64,000 bases of DNA from Letharia columbiana (taxonomy: Eukaryota > Ascomycota > Lecanoromycetes > Lecanorales > Parmeliaceae): positions 186,001-250,000 of the forward strand of contig NW_023501052.1 in the NCBI RefSeq assembly GCF_014066305.1. The letters run 5' to 3'. The notes beneath the pieces were generated by a model. That model was given only the letters and a program-made list of their open reading frames with translations. It was not told the origin of the DNA and searched no databases. Within the stretch, counting starts at the first letter, position 1. Each line of letters begins with the position of its first letter. Below, piece by piece: positions 25,462 through 35,231 of the stretch. Position numbers and translations under genes: made by a program.

Positions 25462-27213
25462 ATGGTAATGATGTTTGCTTACGTGGCGCCTCCTATAGCT
25501 GAGAAGACTTTCGACCTTCAATACTCCCTTCCAATGACGAGAAAGGACAAAGCAAACTACGATACTCTTCCAGATACAACTTTAGACGACGACTTGGACT
25601 TCTTCAATAGTGGTATGGCTGGCACGGGCAACTCCAGCCCATTCATCAAGGACGAGCCAGAGGACTTCAATTACCTCTCGCACAACTTCTCGCCCAACCA
25701 GCGGAGCCAGAATATGAGCTTCGGACAGCAATTCGGTCAAGGCTCCACAGGCGACATTGATCCTTCGGATCTTGCAATGCCTAATGGTAATTACGGCCAA
25801 TACGGCTCCAGTTCTCAACAGACCATGTCAAATAGTATGACCTTGGCCCACTCAGGCATTGGCGACGATGAGCTTCTGGACCTAGACCTTAATGAAACCT
25901 CGTACCAGCCCAATCTCCAGAATGGGCAGCATGGGTTTGGAGGTCAAGGCAACATGCAGAACTTCTACCCAAGCCAGAGTCATCCGGTATCCATAAACAC
26001 GAACGGTCACAGCCAGATGAACCAGATGTACTCCAATACGCCTGACGGTGGCCCAATCCATAGCCCATTCACACATGATAACTTCAACTACGCTCAGTTC
26101 GCGCAGATGCAGTCACACATGCGTCCGAACGCCGTCAGTACCAACAATTTCAACCACGGTCAGTCTGGGTCTTACATGAGCCAGCCCATGAATCGACAAG
26201 CATCAGACTCAAGAAGCCCAATGACGCCCAAGACCCCGGGCGGGGACCACCTGGACCACATACACTTGGGTACCCCTGAGTCTGGAAGCCTGCCAGCGCA
26301 GCCCCTGAGCTACAATCGGAAGAGTCTTTCAGGCCAGTATGACAGCACACCTGGCAGCATCCAATCGTACAACCTTGATTCACCAATGTCTTCCCCAAGT
26401 CATCCTGCGAGCCACGCTCAGATCTCCGAAGTCTTGAAATCTGGCAAGCATGCCTCACTACCTGCGAAGGTTGAGAATGGCCATCACCCAGCCCCGGCTT
26501 ATCAGAGCCAAGAAGCCAAGCGTCGTCGACGTCGTGAATCTCACAACATGGTGGAGCGTCGCCGCCGTGACAACATCAACGAGAAGATCCAGGAGCTTTC
26601 TCACCTAGTTCCCATGCATCGTCTCGAGGATGAGAAGGTCCGCAAACACATCATGAACAATTCTCCTCTCTCGCCCACCCTTACTGCTACCGGCCGAAGC
26701 CCTCCGCAAGCAACATCTTTGCTTGCAGGAGGTGGTCGTCGTGCCACGGGTGGGGGCAGCATAACTATGGGCATTCCACCAGAAGAGAAGGATAAAGGTC
26801 CTAACAAAGGCGACATTCTCAACGGTGCCGTTAGCTGGACTCGCGATCTCATGTGGGCACTGCATGTCAAGATGCAGCAAGAGCAGGAGCTCGCGGACCT
26901 GATCGCACAACTTGGAGGCCAGTTTCCTTTTTCTCAGTCGGACGACGAGAGGCGCATGCGCACCGAGCTTCTGAACGCTATGCAGGAAAACGACCCAAAC
27001 ACATTCTCATACACGCGCACGGCCGGCAGTGGGCTGAGAGTGCCACAACACACCAACTCAGCTGGTGACCCTCTTGATCCAGCCGCTATGGGCACCCTGA
27101 GTCCTCAGAGCCTAAGCCCTGGTCAGCAGTCTGGCGGTGCCGACCACGGCCACCAACAATACTGGAACCCGTCCTTCAAGGAAGAAGACGAGTACGGGAT
27201 GGAGATGAACTGA
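25462..27213 (+). CDS. Basic helix-loop-helix transcription factor
   Basis: Nuclear regulator, 583 residues from the ATG at 25462, one open coding exon. The N-terminal 350 residues are Gln/Asn/Ser/Met-rich with acidic patches (DTTLDDDLDFFN, DDELLDLDLNE), fitting an activation region. The DNA-binding basic region and helix 1 read RRRRESHNMVERRRRDNINEK with the E-box-contacting His/Glu/Arg pattern, near residue 355. The loop is unusually long (over 50 residues, Pro/Gly/Ser-rich) before helix 2, which begins about KGDILNGAVSWTRDLM. The C-terminus is acidic (SFKEEDEYGMEMN). Fungal homologues with this long loop exist; I cannot name the targets. Start is uncertain: 25534 is the next in-frame Met, and the frame opens further upstream across a likely leader intron. 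Confidence 0.85.
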   Translation: MVMMFAYVAPPIAEKTFDLQYSLPMTRKDKANYDTLPDTTLDDDLDFFNSGMAGTGNSSPFIKDEPEDFNYLSHNFSPNQRSQNMSFGQQFGQGSTGDIDPSDLAMPNGNYGQYGSSSQQTMSNSMTLAHSGIGDDELLDLDLNETSYQPNLQNGQHGFGGQGNMQNFYPSQSHPVSINTNGHSQMNQMYSNTPDGGPIHSPFTHDNFNYAQFAQMQSHMRPNAVSTNNFNHGQSGSYMSQPMNRQASDSRSPMTPKTPGGDHLDHIHLGTPESGSLPAQPLSYNRKSLSGQYDSTPGSIQSYNLDSPMSSPSHPASHAQISEVLKSGKHASLPAKVENGHHPAPAYQSQEAKRRRRRESHNMVERRRRDNINEKIQELSHLVPMHRLEDEKVRKHIMNNSPLSPTLTATGRSPPQATSLLAGGGRRATGGGSITMGIPPEEKDKGPNKGDILNGAVSWTRDLMWALHVKMQQEQELADLIAQLGGQFPFSQSDDERRMRTELLNAMQENDPNTFSYTRTAGSGLRVPQHTNSAGDPLDPAAMGTLSPQSLSPGQQSGGADHGHQQYWNPSFKEEDEYGMEMN

Positions 27214-28255
27214 GCAAATTGTGTCACATCAACAGACCGAGTTATTTTGCAACCCTAGCACCCTTGCTTCCGCGGCGGCATTCCCCTGGATCACCTCATC
27301 TCCCCGGGTCTGGCACTTTCGCTATCTCAAGGACATTCCCTTGGATTACATCATACCCCCAAGTTGGCACATATTGCTACCCTGTGCGTTCCCTTGGATT
27401 CCGATTCGTTCAGAATACGTTTCCCCTTATTGCATTGGCGAGGCGAGTTGGGTGGCTTTGTTCACGGCGGCAGAGGCGTCTGGGAGGGAAACTTTTCATA
27501 TACCACTATCTTTTTTTCATCCAGCATACAGCATGGCGCTATGAATTCAATGCGAGCGGTTATCGATATACCAATTTGAGAGAGTGTGACTGTTGATGGG
27601 TCTGGCTCTGCGAACTTGCGTTTGCTTGCGCTTTGAGCTTACCGTAGCTATCTAATATTCGCTTCGATGCTAGATCTTTCCCCCCAAGACATTTATTCTA
27701 CTTTACACATAACCTCAACACGTGCATATCCACAACTGTATCTTCCACTCCCCTGTCGCACATCCAACCTTGACTGGCTGCAGAGAAACAAGACCTATCT
27801 ATCTATCGGAGGTGGGTACGCTTTGTTGATTCAACTCGCTGCTGCCTTTTCCGCACAATTGAAGCGGAATTTTAAATGCTCGAGAGGGGGACGGGTGGCT
27901 GATCGAGAGGGGGGATATGAAGGTTGTTTTGGGGTTTTGGATAGGCGGGTTTTCTGACCGATCGGTCGGATTCGTGGGAGGGGGTTGGGGTTTGAGGGGG
28001 TAGGGGCTGAGGGAGGCAGGGTAAGGTGGGTATGATAAGCTTGGGAGGCGGAGACTGGAGAGACTGGTGGAATGGGGGAACGATGCCTGTCTCAAAGTGT
28101 CTGGGGGCGTTCTTGGGTTTTTCATTGCCGTCATTGCTATGTGTCAATCGTTGGGCTAAGTTGCCCTATGCTATGCTACTTGCAAGTCTTGTAGAGTAAG
28201 AAGTTATGTACATGCTTGGTGGAAATCATCAGCTATCTCACGCTTCCTAGTTCTC
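27214..28255. other. Intergenic region between convergent genes
   Basis: Shared 3' flank of the bHLH and aldo-keto reductase genes. It holds a diverged tandem repeat (27279 to about 27410) and a G-rich tract (27976-28006). No coding gene is supported. Confidence 0.45.
27279..27410. repeat. Diverged tandem repeat, period about 54 nt
   Basis: Copies start at 27279 and 27334 with a third partial copy at 27387. Each begins with a version of cattcccytggatyac. The first two stay alignable for about 48 nt. It lies in the probable 3' untranslated region of the bHLH gene. Confidence 0.6.
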
Positions 28256-29490
28256 TCAATTCTTCCCATCCAGATCGGTGTAGAAGTTCCAGCCGAAATT
28301 CCCCGACGGGTCATTGAAACGAAGCTTCTTATCGATCGTGTTGAGCTTATCCAAATCCTCCTTCTCCAGCTTGAAATCTCCCGCCAGATTGCTTCGAATC
28401 CTCTCGGGCGTCTTGCTCTTCGGCAACACACTGTGTCCGTGGGCGATCCCCCACGCCAAAGCAACCTGCGCGCCATTCTTGCCGTACTTCTTGCCAATCT
28501 CGGTAATAGTTGGGTCGTCGATCAACTTTCCCATGTCCTTGCCGGAGCTGTAGATAGCGTTTTGATTGCCAAAGGGCGAATATTGTTGTATGTGGATGCC
28601 TTTGCTCTTGTGGAATGCGGCGAATGATTGCTGTTGCAGCCAGGGGTGGCATTCGATTTGGTGCGCCGCGGGGACGACGGTGGTTTCTTTGAGGAGGCGC
28701 TCGAGCTCTGCTTTGCTGAAGTTGGAGATGCCGATTGCCTTTGTCTTGCCACTCTTGAGAGTTTTCTCCATAGCGTTCCATGTGTCAACGTAGTCCGTGT
28801 CGCCTGTTTCAATCTTGTCGTTTTTCTTGGGCATGAGGGTATCGCCTCGGGCGAAGGGCTACATTATAGTTTTGGAGTCAGCATTACCTATCCGAGAGGG
28901 TATGTTGAGCCTTGGAAAATGTCTACAAAGTAGACATTCTCAAGACCTGTCTCAAGGCTCAAGATCTGGTCCAGAAGAGGAAATATGAACTCCAAAAAAT
29001 ACGTACAGAAGGCCAGTGCATGAGGTAGAGATCTAGGTAGTCTGTGCCCAGGTCTTTGAGGGAAGCATCAAGGGCGGACTCCACATCGTCAGGGTGGTGG
29101 CTATTGTTCCACAGCTTAGTCGTGATGAAGATCTCAGAGCGAGGGATACCAGATTTTTTGATGGCAGCACCGACGGCGGGCTCGGTGCCGTAGATACGAG
29201 CTGTGTCAATGTGTCGATAGCCTGCTTTCAGGGCTTCGGTGACGGCGTCTTCTTGGGCGCCAGCATCTTGCCAGGTTCCGAAGCCAACGGCCGCTGTGAT
29301 TGTGTTTAGTAGGGGCCCATTGAAGAGTGAGATTGGGAGGGATCGTACGGATTTCAGCGCCTGTGTTGAGCTTCTGTTTGGTGTGGAGGCTTGCCATTGT
29401 GCTTGCTTTGCGAGAGAACTGGTTTGATGAGCAATGGGTCGAGAGTTGTGTAAGTCTTGACGATGCAATTTTGGATGTTCGAGCAAACAT
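28256..29490 (-). CDS. Aldo-keto reductase with possible mitochondrial presequence
   Basis: NADPH-dependent carbonyl reductase of the AKR superfamily, close in type to fungal glycerol dehydrogenase/Gcy1 enzymes. Exons: 29490-29349, 29293-29007 and 28858-28256. Splice joins produce EIPAVGFGTW and HWPSPFARGD. The catalytic tetrad is visible: Asp and Tyr in DTARIYGTE, Lys in ITTKLW, His in LYLMHWPS. Cofactor-site elements include IGISNF and [10 protein letters not shown]. From the ATG at 29397 (MASLHTKQK) the enzyme has 312 residues, a normal length. An in-frame ATG at 29490 adds 31 residues rich in Ser, Arg, Lys and Thr without acids, resembling a targeting presequence. Dual localisation through two starts is inference. 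The first intron has a strong CTACTAAACAC branch site. Confidence 0.92.
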
Positions 29491-30039
29491 TAATGTTTTT
29501 GTATATACTGTGGCGGGGATGAGTAAATAGTCTTCAGGTCACGATGCAAACTGATTAATTGTACGAGTAAAAACTCAATGTAACCGACGGTGAGCATTGA
29601 CGTCAGCCATGCACATGTACGTCATCCATCTGCCGAGATATCTCCGGCGCAGAATCAAAACATCGGAGGGGGACTCCCACCCCCCGTTGTCGCTAATTCG
29701 AACATGAGAGATTTCGCGCTATCGCTGATCGATGGACAGGGCAATTGATTTGCTTGAAAATTCCAGGCCATCTCAACTGTCTCGACCATCAATGAACGCC
29801 ACACGGTCCGAAGGATCGGCAATAGATGTGGCTGTGCTCTGCCAAGGAAAGCGGGTATGTCGATCACCGAATCTTGGAAAGCGAGTCATCATTTCCTGCC
29901 CCCAGCTGTTGTTCTTAACCCACCACTCGCGTCTCATTTTCCGTGTCTCTCTTTTTGTTCGTCTATATACGCTCACTTTTATATTTGTAGATACCCATTA
30001 TTGTTCTTGCGCCTTAACAATTTCAGCTATTCGCCCACA
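29491..30039. other. Divergent promoter region
   Basis: About 550 nt separate the aldo-keto reductase (minus) and the GPI-type protein (plus), so both promoters lie here. Short frames crossing it show no motif. Confidence 0.45.
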
Positions 30040-30833
30040 ATGTTCAAATCAACTCTCGCTATTTTCGCGCTCATGGCTTCCTCGATAGCAGCTCCCGCTC
30101 CCGAATTCATTGTAGAACGTCATATAGTGGAGGTATACAAGCGCCAGGCTGATATCTCGCAATTGCTAGAACTGTAAGTCCTTCTGTCACCTCAATTGCC
30201 CTTTCACAACTCACCTCCCACGCAGCGCGTCTCTAGCAGGCGTAACAGCCCTCCCCCACCGACCCCGCCGTCCTCCTCCAACTCGGACCCCTCGCCAACT
30301 CTCTCGCCTCTGCCCTCCCCACGTCCTCTGTCCTCAACGTCCTCCTCACCGCCGCTCCCTCCGGCTTCGTTTCCTCTATCGTCAACGACCCCTCCTATGC
30401 CAGCTCCTTCGAAAGCGCTTTCTCAGCCGGCAACAGTCCCGCATGGTTCAACTCATTACCCACAAGCGTCCGCAGCTATCTGCATACATATTCCGGGTTT
30501 GGAGGATTGGCGGGTGCTGGGGCCGCGATCAAGAGTGTGACAGCTGATGTGGCCAATGGCACTGTTGCGGCTACGGGGAGTGGCATGTCTAGTGGCGGTG
30601 CGAGTCCGACGACGCAGAATTCGGCACAGAGTGTGGCCAGTGTTTCTAGTGCTTCGGCTGCTTATGTGGCAGCTGTGGATGCGACGTCGGCGGGTGCTAC
30701 AGAGGGTAACACGGCATCAGCTCAGGCTGGGACCGCGAGCAGTTCGAAGGGCGGTGCTGCACGTCCTACTGGAGCTGTTGCTGCTAGATTGGCTGGTGTG
30801 GTTGGGTTATTGGGAGTGGCTGCTGCTCTGTAA
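30040..30833 (+). pseudogene. Ser/Ala-rich GPI-type surface protein gene with apparent frameshift
   Basis: Exon 1 (30040-30173) encodes a signal peptide (MFKSTLAIFALMASSIAAPAP) and a KRQ processing-like site. A clear intron (GTAAGT at 30174, CACGCAG ending 30225) leads into LASLAGVTALP. The frame is then lost at a C5 run (30253-30257). One C fewer would continue into TDPAVLLQLGPLANS and on to SGFGGLAGAGAA, a Ser/Thr/Ala-rich region and a hydrophobic C-terminal tail (RLAGVVGLLGVAAAL) typical of GPI attachment. An alternative in-frame splice (donor 30133, acceptor ending 30248) avoids the shift but removes the KRQ segment. So it is either a frameshifted gene, a sequence error, or an intact gene with that rarer splice. 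The product would be secreted and wall- or membrane-anchored. Confidence 0.6.
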
Positions 30834-31226
30834 TTTCGCCATTGGAAAGGTGATTGTGCATAACGAGGACTTTCATGATGGTAATACGAAGAGCAAAGAA
30901 AGGTCATTTGTCGATACTTTTGATGGCAGAACCTGCGAACATGAAAGATTTAGTGCACAGCTGCGACAACCCACATCCAGTTATCAATACCAATACCAAT
31001 ACCAATACAGCCTTGCGTACTCGATTCTCTTTGACTGCGTCAATTCGCGCCAGTGCCCCTTTCCTTCTCGCACAAAGAGCAGAAGATGCTGTGGTTCCCC
31101 CGTCCAATTTCTCGACTCTTTGCCTATACCCTCGACATTTCTCCTATTTTCTGATTTCCTCGTTGGCCGCCCTTCTTCGGATCCTTCTCGCCCTTCAGCT
31201 GCAAGGTTACCACACCCAGACGCCCT
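30834..31226. other. Intergenic region with (CAATAC)4
   Basis: 3' flank of the GPI-type gene and 5' flank of the decayed zinc-finger gene. Four tandem CAATAC units lie at 30985-31009. No gene is supported. Confidence 0.45.
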
Positions 31227-32796
31227 TCTGCAGAGATGGACGGACGCTTGCCTAAGAAAGTTCAGCGCATGCAGGATTCTGCAGCTGAGGTCAGGTCCTA
31301 AGTAAAAAAAAAGTCAAACTGATGAAAATAATTATGCACTACCAGCGCGCTTCGTCCCTTCGACGGCCTCGCAGCTCCTAGCGCTTCCTACCAGCAAGAC
31401 TATATTGCTTGCCCCTTTCATAATTATACAGCTATCAATGAACGGGAATTTTGGCGTCCAGACGCTCGGCGTTGGTGGTACTCCTGGCGCTGGAGGACTA
31501 CCAGGCCAACACAGGCTTCAGTCGATACGCTACCTACGTTGGCAATGGTCCTCAACCTGCTCTGGACTCTATTGACAGCCTTGCTACTCCGAGTGCAGGC
31601 TATGTCGAAGGTAACCGAATACTGCAGAATGCGGTCCCTGGCTTCGGTAGCCCCAATGCCGTCTATGATAATGGACCCTGCTACCCCCTCAACGACGTCG
31701 TTGGCCCTAATGTAGACTACGATCATGGCAACAACGCTGTTCAAAATACTGGGTATGGCGGTAACCCTGTCAACGAGATTTTGAACCCTTTCGGCACCAC
31801 CACTGCTCCCAACATAGTCTATGACGGATGCAACAACACTGCCAATGATGCTTTCAACCGTGACTTGAGCCCCTTGGGTGGTCTCACCGTTCCCATTGGA
31901 GGTTATGGTCAAGGGAACTATACCAGTGAAGGTGGTACCTACAGTGGACTCTACCCCGTCTTCGACATCGGTGCTACAGGCGCAGTCTACGATTAGGGCA
32001 ACTCCACTAGACTTGCAGACCATGCTGGCAATGTCAACAATAGCCTTCGTCGTGTTGACAACATCTTTACTCCCAGCGCAGTCTGTAATCAGGGCAATTA
32101 TGCTGGGCCTGCTCCCTACGCTGGCAATTTCGACCAAGGGTTCTATCCTGTCGACAACATCAGTCCTTCTAATGCAGTCTACGATCAAGGCAATTACGAT
32201 GGGCTTGCTCCCTATGCTGTCAAATGGGCTCTATCTTGTTGACAGCATCAGTCCTTCTAATGCATTTCACGATCAAGGCAATCTTGCCGGACTTGCTCCC
32301 TATGATGGCAATGTCGACCACGGGCCCTATTCTGTCAACAGCATGGCTACTCCCAGTTCATTTCGCCTTGCGAACAATAGCATCAAGTTCGATCCCAATG
32401 CCGCCAACGTTCTTGACGGCCTTTTACCTTCCAATCACCTCAGTAATACTGGCGTTGCCTACGACGACGGCAATCACGGCATGCGGGATTATGGCTTTGG
32501 CTCCCAGGCCTCAGGCCTGACCCCTGCTGTTGACAACACTCCCTCCCCATCAACCACCTCCGGCTCCAGGGTGGACCTCCAGGGCCGCCCTCGCCCGCGC
32601 CGGCGTGGATCACCATGGAAGATATCGCTGGGCCTGCGACAGGTGCGGCAAGACGTTCGGACGACCATCAGACGTGCAACGTCACGCCGAGAAGCACAGT
32701 GGTGTGCTCCAGTATCAGTGCAATGTGACAGGTTGCGCGTACCCTCGCAGCTACTGCCAGGATAAGTTGGAGCAGCACAAGAGGGACTGCCATTAG
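31227..32796 (+). pseudogene. Decayed C2H2 zinc-finger repeat gene (paralogue 1)
   Basis: Tandem paralogue of the gene at 33243-34618. The C-terminus has two fingers, RYRWACDRCGKTF...RHAEKHSG and QCNVTGC...EQHKRDCH, nearly matching the downstream copy. The middle is built of degenerate Asn/Gly/Tyr repeats (GNYDGLAPYA, VDNISPSNAVYDQ). The frame is broken at least three times: a TAG at 31994-31996 where repeat logic expects CAG, an approximately 8-nt deletion near 32219 relative to the preceding repeat unit, and a shift between about 32560 and 32620 just before the fingers. Frames 31451-31996, then 32224 onward, then 32530-32796 carry the successive pieces. A possible start at 31227 and a leader intron parallel the downstream gene. 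No function can be given; nucleic-acid binding is inferred from the fingers. Confidence 0.75.
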
Positions 32797-33242
32797 CGAG
32801 CCCGCCGTAAGAAGGGTGGTTTGGAGTGTGTGGTTGGGGGAGGGTGTTCCATCATACTCAGGAATATCAGGACGTTCATGCGAAGAGCAAGGATATTGCA
32901 TTTGTCGACACCAGGTGGAATAGCGTGTGAGCATACAGGATAATATATACAACTTCACACTTATCCAATCTAGTGCCTAGGTTGCTCATCTAGCCTCATT
33001 TTTTCATGACTGATACACAGATCTCCCGTTAGATGTTCTTCTTCCGGAGGCAGGGCGCCCCTCTTCGATGCCATGTCTATAAGATGCCTCTTCCCCCCGT
33101 CTCCTTTCGAATTTTTTACGCATCATTTTCATGCACTCGGCCCCTTTTCCTCAAGGCTGCCAGATCTCAGAAGCCTCATTGGCCGCCCCTTCCCACGAAT
33201 TACCGCTATTCTTCCTGCACGGCAGCGGGACTTGTTTCAGCC
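32797..33242. other. Intergenic spacer of the zinc-finger pair
   Basis: Separates the two paralogues. The part near 33090-33200 resembles the sequence upstream of the first copy (shared ttggccgccc and Pro/Ser-rich leader-like DNA), fitting a tandem duplication of about 2 kb. Confidence 0.45.
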
Positions 33243-34618
33243 ATGCAGAAGGGCGCAGCCAATCTTGGAGACGCTCCTCAACACCATGCATATGATTTGC
33301 ATGGAGTTGGGTAAGTTAAAAAAAACGGGCTAATTCTCGCGTAAGCCCAACGGCTCGAACGGGTACGATCTCCGCCTACGACGGAGAATATTGGTGCTTC
33401 CATTCCGGATGTGGAAGATTATTCCCCTCGCAATACCTTCTCGACTTGCACGTCAGAACTCACTTCGAAAACCCAATCCATGCGAACCACGGCAATGACC
33501 GTCACTACTGTGTTGGCAACCTCACTGCTGCCAATGCAGTCCACGGTCACGGCAACCCCGCTGTCCACTCTTTGGGAACGTATAACCACGCCGCCCGAGC
33601 CGGACAGGATCCTGGCTTCGCCTTCTCTGCTAACGATACCCCCGATGGCCTCAACTCTCTCCACGCCATCGCTGCTCGTGGCGTAGCGTATAGCGACAAC
33701 AACTACAGCGGTCTCGGTGTGGGTATCAATCATGTCGAAGCAGGCTTCTCCCCATACGACAACATTGCTGCTCCTAGCTTCAGCAGTCGTGCCCTTCAGA
33801 ATGCTACGGTTATTCCATATGCCAATAACATCAATGACGGTATCTACGCTCCCAGTAACGTCGGATATAATGTCGAAGCAGGCTTCTCTTCATACGACAA
33901 CATTGCTGCTCCTAGCTTCAGCAGTCGTGCCCTTCAGAATGCTACGGTTATTCCATATGCCAACAACATCAATAGCGATATCTACGCTCCCAGTAACGTC
34001 GGATACAATGTCGAAGCAGGCTTCTCTCCATACGACAACATTGCTGCTCCTAGCTTCAGCAGTCGTGCCCTTCAGAATGCTACGGTTATTCCATATGCCA
34101 ACAACATCAATGGCGGTATCTACGCTCCCAGTAACCTCGGGCACAATGGCAACGACTACCTTGGTCACGCTGTCGGCAATGTCACTGCCCCTGGCGCCTC
34201 CGTTCAGAGCGCCCGTGCTGCTGTTCCTCTTCAATTTGGTGATGGCGCCTATCCTACTGGTAACATCAACGCCAGTTTCTACCCGTCCAACAACGCCACC
34301 GTCATCGGGCTGGTCGATGGCAGTGACAAGTTTGGCACATCCAACGCTGGCTTTGGTGCTCAGTCCTCCGATACGACACCTACCATGAGCAGCACCCTCC
34401 CGCCTTCCACTCCCGGCCCGGTTGTCGGACCCAATGGTCGTCCTCGCTGGGCTTGTACTGGATGCGACAAAACCTTCACACGACAAGCTGACATGGCACG
34501 TCACGCCAAGAAGCATAGTGGCGTGTTCGAGTTTCAATGTGATGTCGCGGAGTGCAGCTACAGAGGCAGCTATCGCCAGGACAAGTTGGACCAGCATAAG
34601 AAGAACTGCCATAGCTAG
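33243..34618 (+). CDS. C2H2 zinc-finger protein with three 46-residue tandem repeats (paralogue 2)
   Basis: Intact copy of the pair. The frame is open from 33320 to the stop at 34618. An N-terminal finger reads YWCFHSGCGR...LHVRTH (C-x4-C-x12-H-x3-H, about 33390-33465). Then come Asn/Ala/Gly-rich repeats, including three nearly identical 46-residue units (33734-34147) starting VEAGFSPYDNIAAPSF. The C-terminus has a classical finger RWACTGCDKTF...RHAKKHSG and a second one QCDVAEC...DQHKKNCH. A start at 33243 fits if a 35-nt intron (33311-33345) is removed; that is very short, so the 5' end is uncertain. A nuclear role is likely from the fingers; function unknown. The repeats recall fast-evolving fungal accessory proteins. 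Confidence 0.7.
33734..34147. repeat. Three tandem 138-bp coding repeats
   Basis: Units start at 33734, 33872 and 34010, exactly 138 nt (46 codons) apart, and differ at only a few positions each. The near identity points to recent expansion by unequal exchange or slippage inside the zinc-finger gene. Confidence 0.95.
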
Positions 34619-35231
34619 AGCCAAGATCCCGCAGTAGAAAGGGAAGGAGATTCGATGTCGGTTGGATGAGTGTCTCGGGGGATTTCGTTATCGTTTCTTT
34701 TTTTTTTTTTCCTTCTTTCTTTGGCAAAAAGTAGAACGAGTAGAAAAGGAGGAGATAGCAATTCCAGAAGTTATCTTTCATTCGAGTTCCCACTGTGCTC
34801 TTTCGGCTTTCTCCAACAAATCCTACAAAAACCCTTTAGGCTTACGCTGTTTTTTTCAGTCTTCCGCTGATCCTTTTCAGAAGTGACTCCTACACGAATC
34901 GAAAATGCACGCAATCAACTCAACCACTTTCCCCTTGCCCTTCCAGACTCCATCTTGACCCCTGCGACCACTGGGATCCCGAAACGAGAGGAGTCACGTT
35001 TTTGCCCCATTGGAATCGTCTTGGTAAATCAGTTTCGAGCAAGTATTTCCAGCTTGGACACACTCTCAACTTACAATTCTGGCACGGCTTCTCCGCGAAC
35101 GTGGCCCTCTGAGGCAGTGAGGGGTGTTTTTCCTAGCGCCAAGTCAGCCACTGAGTCTTCTATCTTTGCACGATTCACTGCTATCTTACCCGACTACCTT
35201 TGCCGGAGGTTGGCGCTGAGGGTGGGAGAAC
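34619..35231. other. Intergenic region
   Basis: Downstream of the zinc-finger gene, with a T-rich run near 34697-34710. A frame at 34883-35311 has no motif and is not called. It may hold the promoter of the ten-exon gene. Confidence 0.4.
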
